Source: Butyrivibrio sp. (lineage in GTDB: Bacteria > Bacillota_A > Clostridia > Lachnospirales > Lachnospiraceae). Taken from it: a DNA stretch of 20,150 nt. Under the pieces are notes generated by a model. The model searched no databases and was not told the origin of the DNA. It worked only from the letters and a program-made list of their open reading frames with translations. The stretch spans positions 1 through 20,150 of the forward strand of contig JAILOW010000021.1 of NCBI GenBank assembly GCA_024690635.1, in the 5' to 3' direction. The position numbers and the translations under genes are program-made. Below, piece by piece: positions 1 through 6,786 of the stretch (its first letter is position 1; the number at the start of each line of letters is the position of its first letter).

Positions 1-202
1 TATCCGAATTGATAGGATGAGCAATATCCCTGTACTCTCCGTCAGTGGATTTTTTACTTGGCATGGCAATAAAAAGACCTCTTTCTCCTTCAATAACCTT
101 GATGTCGTGAACTACGAATTCATTGTCAAATGTTACTGAAACCACTGCGCGCATCTTGCCCTGCTTGCTGACTTTTCTTACTCTGATATCTGTTATGTTC
201 AT
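1..202 (-). CDS. spoVG: SpoVG regulator, 5' part (runs off the window)
   Basis: SpoVG is a small RNA/DNA-binding regulator first described in sporulation and septation control and widespread in Firmicutes. The first 67 codons are in the window. The protein opens [20 protein letters not shown] and continues with the family signatures [22 protein letters not shown] and [10 protein letters not shown], which match the Bacillus subtilis protein almost position for position. The ATG at 202 follows a strong Shine-Dalgarno (GGAGGGGG on the minus strand). It lies 46 nt downstream of the glgD stop, so it may be read through from glgCD or have its own promoter inside glgD; I cannot tell which. The C-terminal part, about 20 to 30 residues by family length, is outside the window. 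Confidence 0.95.
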   Translation of the reverse strand, partial: MNITDIRVRKVSKQGKMRAVVSVTFDNEFVVHDIKVIEGERGLFIAMPSKKSTDGEYRDIAHPINSD

Positions 203-228
203 GATGTAACCCCCTCCGGATCAACATG

Positions 229-245
229 GTCACGATTTTCGTGAC
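229..245 (-). other. Short hairpin between glgD and spoVG
   Basis: GTCACG and CGTGAC form a perfect 6-bp stem around a 5-nt loop in the 46-nt gap between glgD and spoVG. There is no U-tract after it on the minus strand, so it is not a typical terminator. It may be an mRNA processing or stability element, or chance. Confidence 0.35.
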
Positions 246-248
246 AAA

Positions 249-1367
249 CTAGATGACGTAACGTTCGTTGTTCTCTACCACGATCTTGATACCGTTTTCT
301 TCTTTGTAGAAGGAATTGGCCTGTATGGTGCCGTGGCTTTCCACTATACAGTTCTCAATGTGGGAATTGTCTCCTATGTAAACATCATTCAGAATGATGG
401 AATTCTTTATGTAGCAGTTATTTCCAACAAACGCCCCCTTGAAAATAATCGAATCCTCAATCGTTCCGTTTATGATACAGCCACTGGAGATAAGACTGTT
501 TTTTACATTTACGCCCACGTTGTATTTTGCGGGCGGAAGATCAACCACCTTGGTGTAGATTCCGGGATACTCACGGAAGAAATATTGTCTTACCTCAGGC
601 TTTAAGAAATCCATGTTGGTTCTGTAATAGTCTTCAACGGAAGCAATATTGTTCCAGTATTCCTTCATCTTGTATCCGTAGATCCTCTTCATATCCTTGT
701 ATCTCACAAGAATATCTCTTACAAAATCGTATCTTTCCTCTTCTACGGATTTTTCAATAAGTTCTATGAGCTGTCTTCTGCGGACAACATAGATACCGCA
801 GGAAATCGTGTTGGACTTGGATACTACGGGTTTCTCCTCGAATTCCTCGATCCTGCTCTCCTCGTTCATCCTGATGGATCCGAATCTCTCGGTATCAACA
901 TTGGCGGGCATATCCTTGCACACAACCGTGATGTCTGCCTGCTTTTGAATGTGATATTCAAGAAGCTTGCCGTAATCCATCTTGTAAACACAATCGCCGG
1001 ATGTGATGATCACATAAGGCTCGTGACAGCTTCTGAGGAAATCGAGGTTCTGCGCGATAGCGTCCGCCGTTCCTCTGTACCAGAGATTACCCGAGGCCTT
1101 TACCGCAGGAGTAAAGACATAGAGACCGCCCTGCTTACGTCCGAAGTCCCACCACTTGGAGGAACTAAGGTGTGTATTAAGACTTCCCGCATTGTACTGG
1201 GTAAACACGGCAACTGTCTGGATGTGAGAGTTGGTCATGTTACTGAGCGCAAAGTCTATACTTCTGTAAAAACCTGCAATAGGCATGGCGCACACAGCTC
1301 TTTTGGCGGATAGTTCCCGCATTCTGCTGCTGCCGCCTCCTGCTAAAATGATACCAATCGCCCTCAT
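249..1367 (-). CDS. glgD: GlgD, non-catalytic-type ADP-glucose pyrophosphorylase subunit
   Basis: GlgD is the partner subunit of glucose-1-phosphate adenylyltransferase, the enzyme that makes ADP-glucose for glycogen synthesis in the cytoplasm. The 372-aa product has an N-terminal nucleotidyltransferase fold (LAGGGSSRM near residue 9, SGDCVYKMDY near residue 123) and a C-terminal left-handed beta-helix with hexapeptide-like repeats (roughly residues 280-355). Compared with the neighbouring GlgC, the conserved AKPAVxFGGK segment is replaced by AVCAMPIAGF, so the usual substrate-contacting lysine is missing. This fits a regulatory rather than catalytic subunit. An in-frame TTG at 1373 is upstream, but AGGTG lies 7 nt before the ATG at 1367, which I therefore prefer. 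The start codon lies 2 nt after the glgC stop (TGA at 1372-1370), so translation is probably coupled. Confidence 0.92.
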   Translation of the reverse strand: MRAIGIILAGGGSSRMRELSAKRAVCAMPIAGFYRSIDFALSNMTNSHIQTVAVFTQYNAGSLNTHLSSSKWWDFGRKQGGLYVFTPAVKASGNLWYRGTADAIAQNLDFLRSCHEPYVIITSGDCVYKMDYGKLLEYHIQKQADITVVCKDMPANVDTERFGSIRMNEESRIEEFEEKPVVSKSNTISCGIYVVRRRQLIELIEKSVEEERYDFVRDILVRYKDMKRIYGYKMKEYWNNIASVEDYYRTNMDFLKPEVRQYFFREYPGIYTKVVDLPPAKYNVGVNVKNSLISSGCIINGTIEDSIIFKGAFVGNNCYIKNSIILNDVYIGDNSHIENCIVESHGTIQANSFYKEENGIKIVVENNERYVI

Positions 1368-1369
1368 AC

Positions 1370-2637
1370 TCAATCACCTGCCTTATCTAATGTTCGTCCG
1401 CTGTCGAGGACTCCGCCGGGATAATCATTCGCTGTGGTGATACCCGAGATCATTATGTTCTTGCCGATGGTCACGTCTGAAGGAATTACCGATTTTTCAC
1501 CTACGGTACAAAGTCCTTCGCAATATATGTTCGGCTTGGTCTCATTTTCTTTTTCTTCCATGGCACCGATCTTTACATTGTTGCCGATCTGAACCTTCTC
1601 AGCGATGATGCCCTTTTCGATATTACAGCCCTCACCGATCTGCGTCTCGTTCATAATGATGGAATGACTCACCACAGAATCTTTTCCGATCTTTACGCCG
1701 GGACCGATGACGGAATTGTAAACCTTGCCGTAGATCTCGCATCCCTCACCCACGATACTGCACTCAATAACGCTCTCGGGTCCCAGGAACTGAGGTGGCT
1801 GAACATCGCTTGAGGTGTAGATCTTCCAATATTCTTCATAGAGATTGAACTCGGGAACTATATCGATAAGCTCCATGTTGGCTTCCCAGTAGGAAGTGAG
1901 CGTTCCCACATCCTTCCAGTATCCGTCAAACTCATATGCAAATAAGGACTGGCCTTGTTCCTTGCAGTAAGGAATGATATGTTTACCAAAGTCCAGACCC
2001 GCCTGATCTTTGTTCTTTATAAGAGCGTCCTTAAGTGACTCCCAGGAAAAGATATAAATACCCATGAAGCAAGATTGCTGCGGGGATGCTCGGGTTTTTC
2101 CTCAAAGTCCACGATGCGCTTGTCGTCATCGGTTATCATGATACCGAATCTGCTGGCCTCTTCCATGGGAACAGGCATAACGGCAATGGTAACGTCAGCG
2201 CCGGATGACTTGTGGAAATCAAGCATGGTCTCGTAGTCCATCTTATAAATATGGTCGCCGGAAAGAATGAGTACATAATCGGGATTGTAGTTCTCCATGT
2301 ACTCAAGATTCTGGTAGATGGCATTGGCTGTACCTGTGTACCACTCACTGTTTGCACTCTTTTCATAAGGAGGCAGCACAGTAACACCGCCGAAATTGCG
2401 GTCCAGATCCCACGGTATTCCGATGCCGATGTGAGAGTTTAGTCTGAGTGGCCGATACTGCGTCAGAACGCCGACAGTGTCCACTCCGGAATTGATACAA
2501 TTACTGAGGGGAAAGTCAATGATCCTGTACTTTCCTCCGAAAGAAACTGCAGGCTTTGCCATCTTTGAAGTCAGAACCCCAAGTCTGCTGCCTTGCCCGC
2601 CTGCAAGAAGCATCGCAATCATTTCTTTTTTTATCAT
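1370..2637 (-). pseudogene. glgC: GlgC, ADP-glucose pyrophosphorylase catalytic subunit, split by a frameshift
   Basis: GlgC converts glucose-1-phosphate and ATP to ADP-glucose, the committed step of glycogen synthesis. The first frame (from ATG 2637, preceded by GAGGGG with 6-nt spacing) carries [26 protein letters not shown] and [10 protein letters not shown], all intact catalytic elements, and reads correctly as far as [12 protein letters not shown]. It then runs out of frame to a stop at 2017. The expected continuation [11 protein letters not shown] resumes in another frame from 2065 and extends through the beta-helix domain to TGA at 1370. The join reads GCTTC-ATGGGT, where one base after TTC is missing, most simply TTCC shortened to TTC. 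With one base restored the protein would be about 422 aa, the normal family length. This is either a real inactivating mutation or a sequencing error. No slippery heptamer and no Shine-Dalgarno before the internal ATG support programmed expression. Confidence 0.9.
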
Positions 2638-2681
2638 GTCGTACCCCTCGTTGCTGTCTGCTGTCTGAAAAATTCTTTCTT

Positions 2682-2721
2682 ATTATAAGTATATCATACT
2701 AAATTTCGTAAAAAAACCAAA
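2682..2721 (-). promoter_or_regulatory. Possible glgC promoter
   Basis: On the minus strand the AT-rich stretch upstream of glgC contains a perfect TATAAT (2687-2682) and, slightly upstream, TATGAT (2698-2693) with TTTGGT (2721-2716) 17 nt before it. Either could be the -10 element. The -35 matches are weak, so the exact promoter is uncertain. Confidence 0.4.
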
Positions 2722-2749
2722 AACAGGGTATAATTTACCAATTTTTCAG

Positions 2750-2759
2750 TAAACGTTTA
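2750..2759. promoter_or_regulatory. TAAACGTTTA palindrome, possible operator
   Basis: A perfect 10-bp palindrome with a central CG sits between divergent glgC and murC, 10 bp before the murC -35 and about 50-65 bp upstream of the likely glgC -10 elements. Operators of LacI-family sugar regulators typically have a central CG flanked by such half-sites. The position suggests control of glgCD, but the site is short and the regulator is not in the window. Confidence 0.35.
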
Positions 2760-2769
2760 AGTAGATTTT

Positions 2770-2797
2770 TTGACTTTAAAAGAATAAGTGTTAGAAT
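2770..2797 (+). promoter_or_regulatory. murC promoter
   Basis: TTGACT (2770-2775) and TAGAAT (2792-2797) are separated by 16 bp and lie about 60 bp before the murC start. This is a good sigma-A-type match. A second TATAAT at 2808-2813 has no recognisable -35. Confidence 0.6.
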
Positions 2798-2858
2798 ATA
2801 TCCGTTGTATAATTAATAAGTATAAACAAGAAAACATTTTTGAAACGAGGCTTTTATT

Positions 2859-4253
2859 ATGTATAAGATAGATTTTACCAAGCCTGTACACGTGTACTTC
2901 ATGGGCATAGGCGGCATATCCATGAGCGGACTTGCCCAGATCCTCATAGAGGAAGGCTTTAAGGTATCAGGCTCCGACAACAAGGAATCAGAGATTACAA
3001 AAGAGCTCAGGAACATGGGCATTGAGATCGCAATCGGCCAGAAGGCTGGAAACATCACTTCTGCCGGCGACATTGACGTAGTGGTTTACACCGCTGCTGT
3101 TCACCCTGACAATCCCGAGTTTGCAGCAGCTGTTTCAGCAGGGCTTCCGATGCTCACAAGAGCAGAGCTCCTTGGCCAGATCATGAAGGAATACGACCTT
3201 CCCGTTGCCATCAGCGGAACTCACGGCAAGACCACAACAACCTCCATGCTTTCCAAGATCCTTCTTGAGGCAGACACAGATCCCACTCTTTCAATCGGTG
3301 GTATCTTCAAGGACATCGGCGGTAACATCAGAGTCGGCAAGTCCGAGTATTTCGTTACCGAGGCATGTGAGTACACCAACAGCTTCCTTAGCTTTTTCCC
3401 CAAGATCAGCGTAATCTCCAACATCGACGCAGATCATCTGGACTTTTTCAAAGACCTTGACGACATCAGACATTCCTTCAGAAAGTTTGCGCAGCTCCTT
3501 CCTTCTGACGGAACTTTGGTCATAAACGGCGACATCGACAGAGTATCGGAGATCACAGAAGGTCTTCCCTGCAGCATCGTAACCTACGGCTCCGGGGACT
3601 CTTTTGACTACTATCCTACAGATATAAGTTATGATGAGAAGGGCAATCCTTCCTTCATGGCACATATCCCCGGCGGAAAAGAGCTTGCAATAAAGCTTGC
3701 GGTTCCCGGCATCCACAACGTTTACAATGCTCTTGCAGCCACAGCGGTTGCACATATCCTTGGCATTGATGATGAACATATCAAAAAAGCTCTTTCTCTC
3801 TTTGGCGGTACCAGCAGACGCTTTGAGTACAAGGGCGAAGTCGGCGGCGTGACCATCATCGATGACTACGCTCACCACCCCACAGAGATCAAGGCTACTC
3901 TCACAGCAGCACAGAACTATCCTCATCAGAAGATCTGGTGTGTATTCCAGCCTCACACCTACACAAGGACCAAGGCCCTTATGGATGAGTTTGCAGAAGC
4001 TCTTTCCCTTGCAGATCACGTGGTTTTAGCGGATATCTACGCAGCCAGGGAAAAGGACAATCTGGGCATCAGCTCCAGAACTTTACGTGACAGAATTGCC
4101 TCACTCGGACATGAGTGTAATTATTTTCCAACTTTTGACGGTTTTGGTGAAATAGAAAAATTCCTTTTGCAAAATTGCACTAAGGGTGATCTGTTGATAA
4201 CCATGGGCGCGGGAGATGTGGTAAAAATAGGGGATGAACTCCTCGGAAAGTAA
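2859..4253 (+). CDS. murC: UDP-N-acetylmuramate--L-alanine ligase
   Basis: MurC adds L-alanine to UDP-MurNAc in the cytoplasm, the first amino-acid step of peptidoglycan precursor synthesis. The 464-aa product has normal family length. It shows the N-terminal glycine-rich nucleotide loop (MGIGGISMSG, about residues 15-24), the ATP-binding GTHGKTTTT (120-128), the Mur-ligase central domain, and the C-terminal ligase domain with DDYAHHPTEI and the FQPHTYTR segment. The ATG at 2859 follows GAGG with 8-nt spacing. It is transcribed alone, with its own promoter and a terminator directly downstream, divergently from glgC. The large antisense open frame inside it is a shadow. Confidence 0.97.
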   Translation: MYKIDFTKPVHVYFMGIGGISMSGLAQILIEEGFKVSGSDNKESEITKELRNMGIEIAIGQKAGNITSAGDIDVVVYTAAVHPDNPEFAAAVSAGLPMLTRAELLGQIMKEYDLPVAISGTHGKTTTTSMLSKILLEADTDPTLSIGGIFKDIGGNIRVGKSEYFVTEACEYTNSFLSFFPKISVISNIDADHLDFFKDLDDIRHSFRKFAQLLPSDGTLVINGDIDRVSEITEGLPCSIVTYGSGDSFDYYPTDISYDEKGNPSFMAHIPGGKELAIKLAVPGIHNVYNALAATAVAHILGIDDEHIKKALSLFGGTSRRFEYKGEVGGVTIIDDYAHHPTEIKATLTAAQNYPHQKIWCVFQPHTYTRTKALMDEFAEALSLADHVVLADIYAAREKDNLGISSRTLRDRIASLGHECNYFPTFDGFGEIEKFLLQNCTKGDLLITMGAGDVVKIGDELLGK

Positions 4254-4254
4254 G

Positions 4255-4412
4255 TTGTCCACATTTCCACTTTCAGATACTGATTTCTCTAAAAGGTTTT
4301 CGGTGGATAAAGCCTTCTGTTTTTGGATCTGTTTTTTCTTTAAAACATCCGAAACAGAAAGGCTTTTTTGTTTTCAGTCAATAAATAATCCACGTTATCC
4401 ACACTTTCCACA
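4255..4412. promoter_or_regulatory. DnaA-box cluster upstream of dnaD
   Basis: The stretch between murC and dnaD holds TTATCCACA at 4395-4403, an exact match to the DnaA-box consensus. It also holds TTGTCCACA at 4255-4263 (one mismatch) and GGTGGATAA at 4302-4310 (TTATCCACC on the minus strand, one mismatch). Weaker boxes flank the exact one: TAATCCACG at 4386-4394 and CTTTCCACA at 4404-4412, two mismatches each. The three boxes around 4386-4412 are tandem and in the same orientation, spaced by 9 bp. Because the genes downstream encode the helicase-loading proteins DnaD and DnaI, control by DnaA is a reasonable inference; binding is not shown. Confidence 0.55.
4309..4369 (+). terminator. Rho-independent terminator of murC
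   Basis: AAGCCTTCTGTTT pairs with AAACAGAAAGGCTT (one bulged base) and is followed by a T-run at 4364-4369. The 5' arm begins at the edge of the DnaA-like box at 4302-4310. Confidence 0.75.
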
Positions 4413-4494
4413 TGAGATCCGAAAGCCCGCCAGCCCGCTCCCCGCCTGAATTTCTTCGTCACTTTTACCCATTTCTTTTCAAAAATCACCATGC

Positions 4495-4500
4495 TATAAT
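4495..4500 (+). promoter_or_regulatory. Extended -10 promoter of dnaD-dnaI-prs
   Basis: TATAAT preceded by TGC (TGCTATAAT) is a perfect extended -10 element. The -35 region is poor, as often with extended -10 promoters. The start site would be near 4507, about 60 nt before the dnaD start and about 105 bp after the exact DnaA box. Confidence 0.6.
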
Positions 4501-4565
4501 CTGAATTGTTCCGACAAACAACCATTGGTTTTCGGATAGACGTAATGAAGCAGGTGATGATGTAT

Positions 4566-5660
4566 ATGATGGGGCGAGTAACTATTTGTTCTAATTATGG
4601 GGAGGAGTCTACCAATGTTTCCAATATCTTTATTGACGAATACATGCAAGACGCAAACGACGCACAGATCAAGATCTACCTCTATCTGCTGCGTATGATG
4701 AATGCGAATTTGCCCACCAGTGTTTCGGATCTGGCAGACAAATTCAACCACACAGAAAAAGACGTAACAAGAGCGCTCAAGTACTGGGAGAAGAAAGGAC
4801 TCATCAGTCTTGAGTATGACGGAGCACAGAACCTTACCAGCATACATATGGAAGACATTGTGGCTCACAGAGATTACGGACGTCGTAGAAGCGACGTCAC
4901 CTTCAGACCGGTGCCCGAGCCTGTGGAAAAAACCGTTTCCGCACCCGCAAGGCCCAGCTACTCTGCATCACAGATCCGTTCTTTCAAGCAAAGTGAAGGT
5001 TCAGGCATTATGAATATTGCAGAGTTATACTTTGCAAGACCCTTAAATCCCACAGAAATGGGTACCATTCTTTATATCCACGATGAACTGGGATTTTCGG
5101 ACGATCTCTTGGACTATCTGATGCAATACTGCGTCGATAATCATAAGAAAGACTTCAGATACATGGAAAAAGTAGCCATCAACTGGAGTCAGCAAGGCAT
5201 CAAAACACCAAAACAGGCACGCGCGGAGAGTTACAAGCATGACGGTGATCTTATCACCATAATGCGGGCACTCGGTATGGAAAACAGTCCCACTGAGAAA
5301 GAGGTTTCTTTCATTAACCGGTGGCGTAGGGAGTTGGGATTTTCGATGGAGATCATTTTGGAAGCCTGCGATCGTACTGTTTTGAGTGTTCAGAGAGGAC
5401 GTCTAAAATATTGTGACGGGATTCTCAAGAATTGGCACGAAAATAATGTATCTACAAGGGAGGATATTGCCAAGGCTGATGCCGACTTTACCGCGGACCA
5501 GGCGAAAAAAAGGTCCAAGGCTTCCGTATCTTCCATCGATACAAAGCTTCGCCAAGGCGAATCATCTATTCGCCCCGGCGACAACCGGAACGCTTTCAAT
5601 CAGTTCCAGCAGAATACTTATGATTTTGTTGAACTTGAAAAGAAGCTTCTGGACAACTGA
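4566..5660 (+). CDS. dnaD: DnaD-family replication initiation protein
   Basis: DnaD-type proteins bind DNA and help recruit the helicase loader during initiation and restart of replication. The product (about 364 aa) has an N-terminal winged-helix region, including FIDEYMQDANDAQIKIYLYL and LADKFNHTEKDVTRALKYWE. Two C-terminal DnaD domains follow. The first covers NIAELYFARPLNPTEMG to AINW and the second DLITIMRALGMENSPTEKE to LKNW. Both end in the YxxxIxxxW-type motif used for ssDNA contact (YMEKVAINW and YCDGILKNW). The frame is open back to TTG 4506, but AGGTG at 4552-4556 favours ATG 4566 (9-nt spacing) or the adjacent ATG 4569. The tail is charged and probably disordered. It heads an operon with dnaI and prs. 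Confidence 0.9.
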   Translation: MMGRVTICSNYGEESTNVSNIFIDEYMQDANDAQIKIYLYLLRMMNANLPTSVSDLADKFNHTEKDVTRALKYWEKKGLISLEYDGAQNLTSIHMEDIVAHRDYGRRRSDVTFRPVPEPVEKTVSAPARPSYSASQIRSFKQSEGSGIMNIAELYFARPLNPTEMGTILYIHDELGFSDDLLDYLMQYCVDNHKKDFRYMEKVAINWSQQGIKTPKQARAESYKHDGDLITIMRALGMENSPTEKEVSFINRWRRELGFSMEIILEACDRTVLSVQRGRLKYCDGILKNWHENNVSTREDIAKADADFTADQAKKRSKASVSSIDTKLRQGESSIRPGDNRNAFNQFQQNTYDFVELEKKLLDN

Positions 5661-5662
5661 AC

Positions 5663-5691
5663 CTCTCATCCGACTGGGGATCGGGTAAGAG
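5663..5691 (+). ncRNA. Hairpin 1 in the dnaD-dnaI spacer
   Basis: CTCTCATCCGA (5663-5673) pairs with TCGGGTAAGAG (5681-5691): 10 of 11 positions pair, including one G-U, around a 7-nt loop. It begins 3 nt after the dnaD stop codon. No U-tract follows, so it is not a standard terminator. It is probably part of a structured intercistronic RNA. Confidence 0.5.
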
Positions 5692-5705
5692 AAATTCATA
5701 AGCTA

Positions 5706-5764
5706 AGCCCTGCACTTTTGGTTCGGCGGCGGCACATCGCCCTCCCCGGAACACGTGCAGGGCT
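5706..5764 (+). ncRNA. Hairpin 2 in the dnaD-dnaI spacer, 10-bp perfect stem
   Basis: AGCCCTGCAC (5706-5715) and GTGCAGGGCT (5755-5764) form a perfect 10-bp stem. The 39-nt interior is GC-rich and can fold further, with GTTC/GAAC and GGCG/CGCC pairings. It ends 26 nt before the dnaI Shine-Dalgarno. With hairpin 1 it fills most of the 142-nt spacer. No known riboswitch class is recognised. It may be a processing or stability element, or a cis-regulatory RNA. Confidence 0.5.
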
Positions 5765-5802
5765 ATACTTATGCAGAGCTGACATTTTATAGGGAGAAGA
5801 TT

Positions 5803-6786
5803 ATGCCTTTAACAAACGCCCAATATGACGCGATCATGCACGAATATGAGGAACGACGCTCTCTCCACAGACAGGAGCTTGAAGATCGCAAAAAAAGTGT
5901 TTACGATAATGTTCCCGGCTACAGGGAACTGGACGACCAGACTGCAGAAGCAAGCGTTGCTTTCGGAAAAAGGATCCTTTCAGGCGAGCGCCTGGACAGA
6001 TCCATATTAAGAAAGCAGCTTATGGAGCTTTCAAGCAAAAAGCAGCTTCTTTTATCAGAGGCCGGCTACTCTTCCGATTACCTTGACATGGGCTACACCT
6101 GTCAGGACTGCAAGGATACCGGATATATCGGCAACGAAAAGTGCCATTGCTTCAAGCAAAAGATAATCGAGGCTCTTTACGACAGCTCCAACTTAAGGCT
6201 CCTGACCAAGTCCGCCAACTTCAAGATCATGACGGAAAAGTACTACGAGGGCGAAGATCTTAAGAGATTTCTGGGTGCAAAAAGTGCCGCTGAAAGTTTT
6301 ATAAATAATTTCAACTCCGACTACCAAAATCTATTCATTTATGGTACAGTAGGGACTGGTAAATCGTTCCTGTCGGTTTGTATTGCCAATGAACTTCTTA
6401 AAAAAGGCCATTCTGTCATATATTTCAGCGCCACAGGATTGTTTGAAATGATCGCAGAGCACTCCTTTGATTACAAGAGCAAGGAGGAGCTCCACAGCAT
6501 CTACGGAGATCTTTTTGACTGCGAACTGCTGATCATTGACGATCTTGGCACAGAGCTTTCAAACAGCTTTACCGCTTCCAAGCTCTTCTATCTGCTGAAC
6601 GAGCGTGACAACCGCAAAAAATCGACGATCATTACCACAAACTTTTCACTTGAGAATTTGCAAAAAACGTACTCCGACCGAATCTTTTCAAGAGTTACCA
6701 GCAACTTCAAGCTGCTGAAGCTCTCCGGTCCGGATATTCGAAAAATAAAGAAAATTGCCAAAAAAGAAAGTGAGGATCTTAGGTAA
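5803..6786 (+). CDS. dnaI: DnaI/DnaC-type replicative helicase loader (AAA+ ATPase)
   Basis: This protein loads the replicative helicase onto DNA together with DnaD. The 327-aa product has an N-terminal helical helicase-binding region and a zinc-binding cluster (C100, C103, C114, C116). The AAA+ core follows, with Walker A GTVGTGKS (181-188), Walker B LLIIDD (242-247), a sensor-1 ITTN (277-280) and a conserved SDRIFSRV segment (291-298). The frame is open back to GTG 5755, but that lies inside hairpin 2. ATG 5803 has AGGGAG 6 nt upstream and begins MPLTNAQYDA, so I prefer it. The stop overlaps the prs start (TAATG), indicating translational coupling. IstB-like transposition helpers share the ATPase core, but the zinc cluster and context favour the replication role. 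Confidence 0.92.
   Translation: MPLTNAQYDAIMHEYEERRSLHRQELEDRKKSVYDNVPGYRELDDQTAEASVAFGKRILSGERLDRSILRKQLMELSSKKQLLLSEAGYSSDYLDMGYTCQDCKDTGYIGNEKCHCFKQKIIEALYDSSNLRLLTKSANFKIMTEKYYEGEDLKRFLGAKSAAESFINNFNSDYQNLFIYGTVGTGKSFLSVCIANELLKKGHSVIYFSATGLFEMIAEHSFDYKSKEELHSIYGDLFDCELLIIDDLGTELSNSFTASKLFYLLNERDNRKKSTIITTNFSLENLQKTYSDRIFSRVTSNFKLLKLSGPDIRKIKKIAKKESEDLR

Noticed and set aside
2017..2065. Programmed frameshift or reinitiation joining the two glgC halves
   Set aside because: No slippery heptamer and no Shine-Dalgarno before ATG 2065; a simple one-base deletion or sequencing error explains the data better.
3291..4019. A 242-codon open frame antisense to murC
   Set aside because: It lies wholly inside murC, has no ribosome-binding site, shows no recognisable motif and is explained by the codon composition of murC.
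4255..4412. Chromosomal origin of replication
   Set aside because: DnaA boxes are present, but there is no dnaA or dnaN neighbour, and a murC terminator and the dnaD promoter occupy the region; a regulatory or titration cluster is more likely.
5706..5764. Rho-independent terminator after dnaD
   Set aside because: Stem is strong but no U-tract follows and it precedes dnaI in the same direction with only a short gap.
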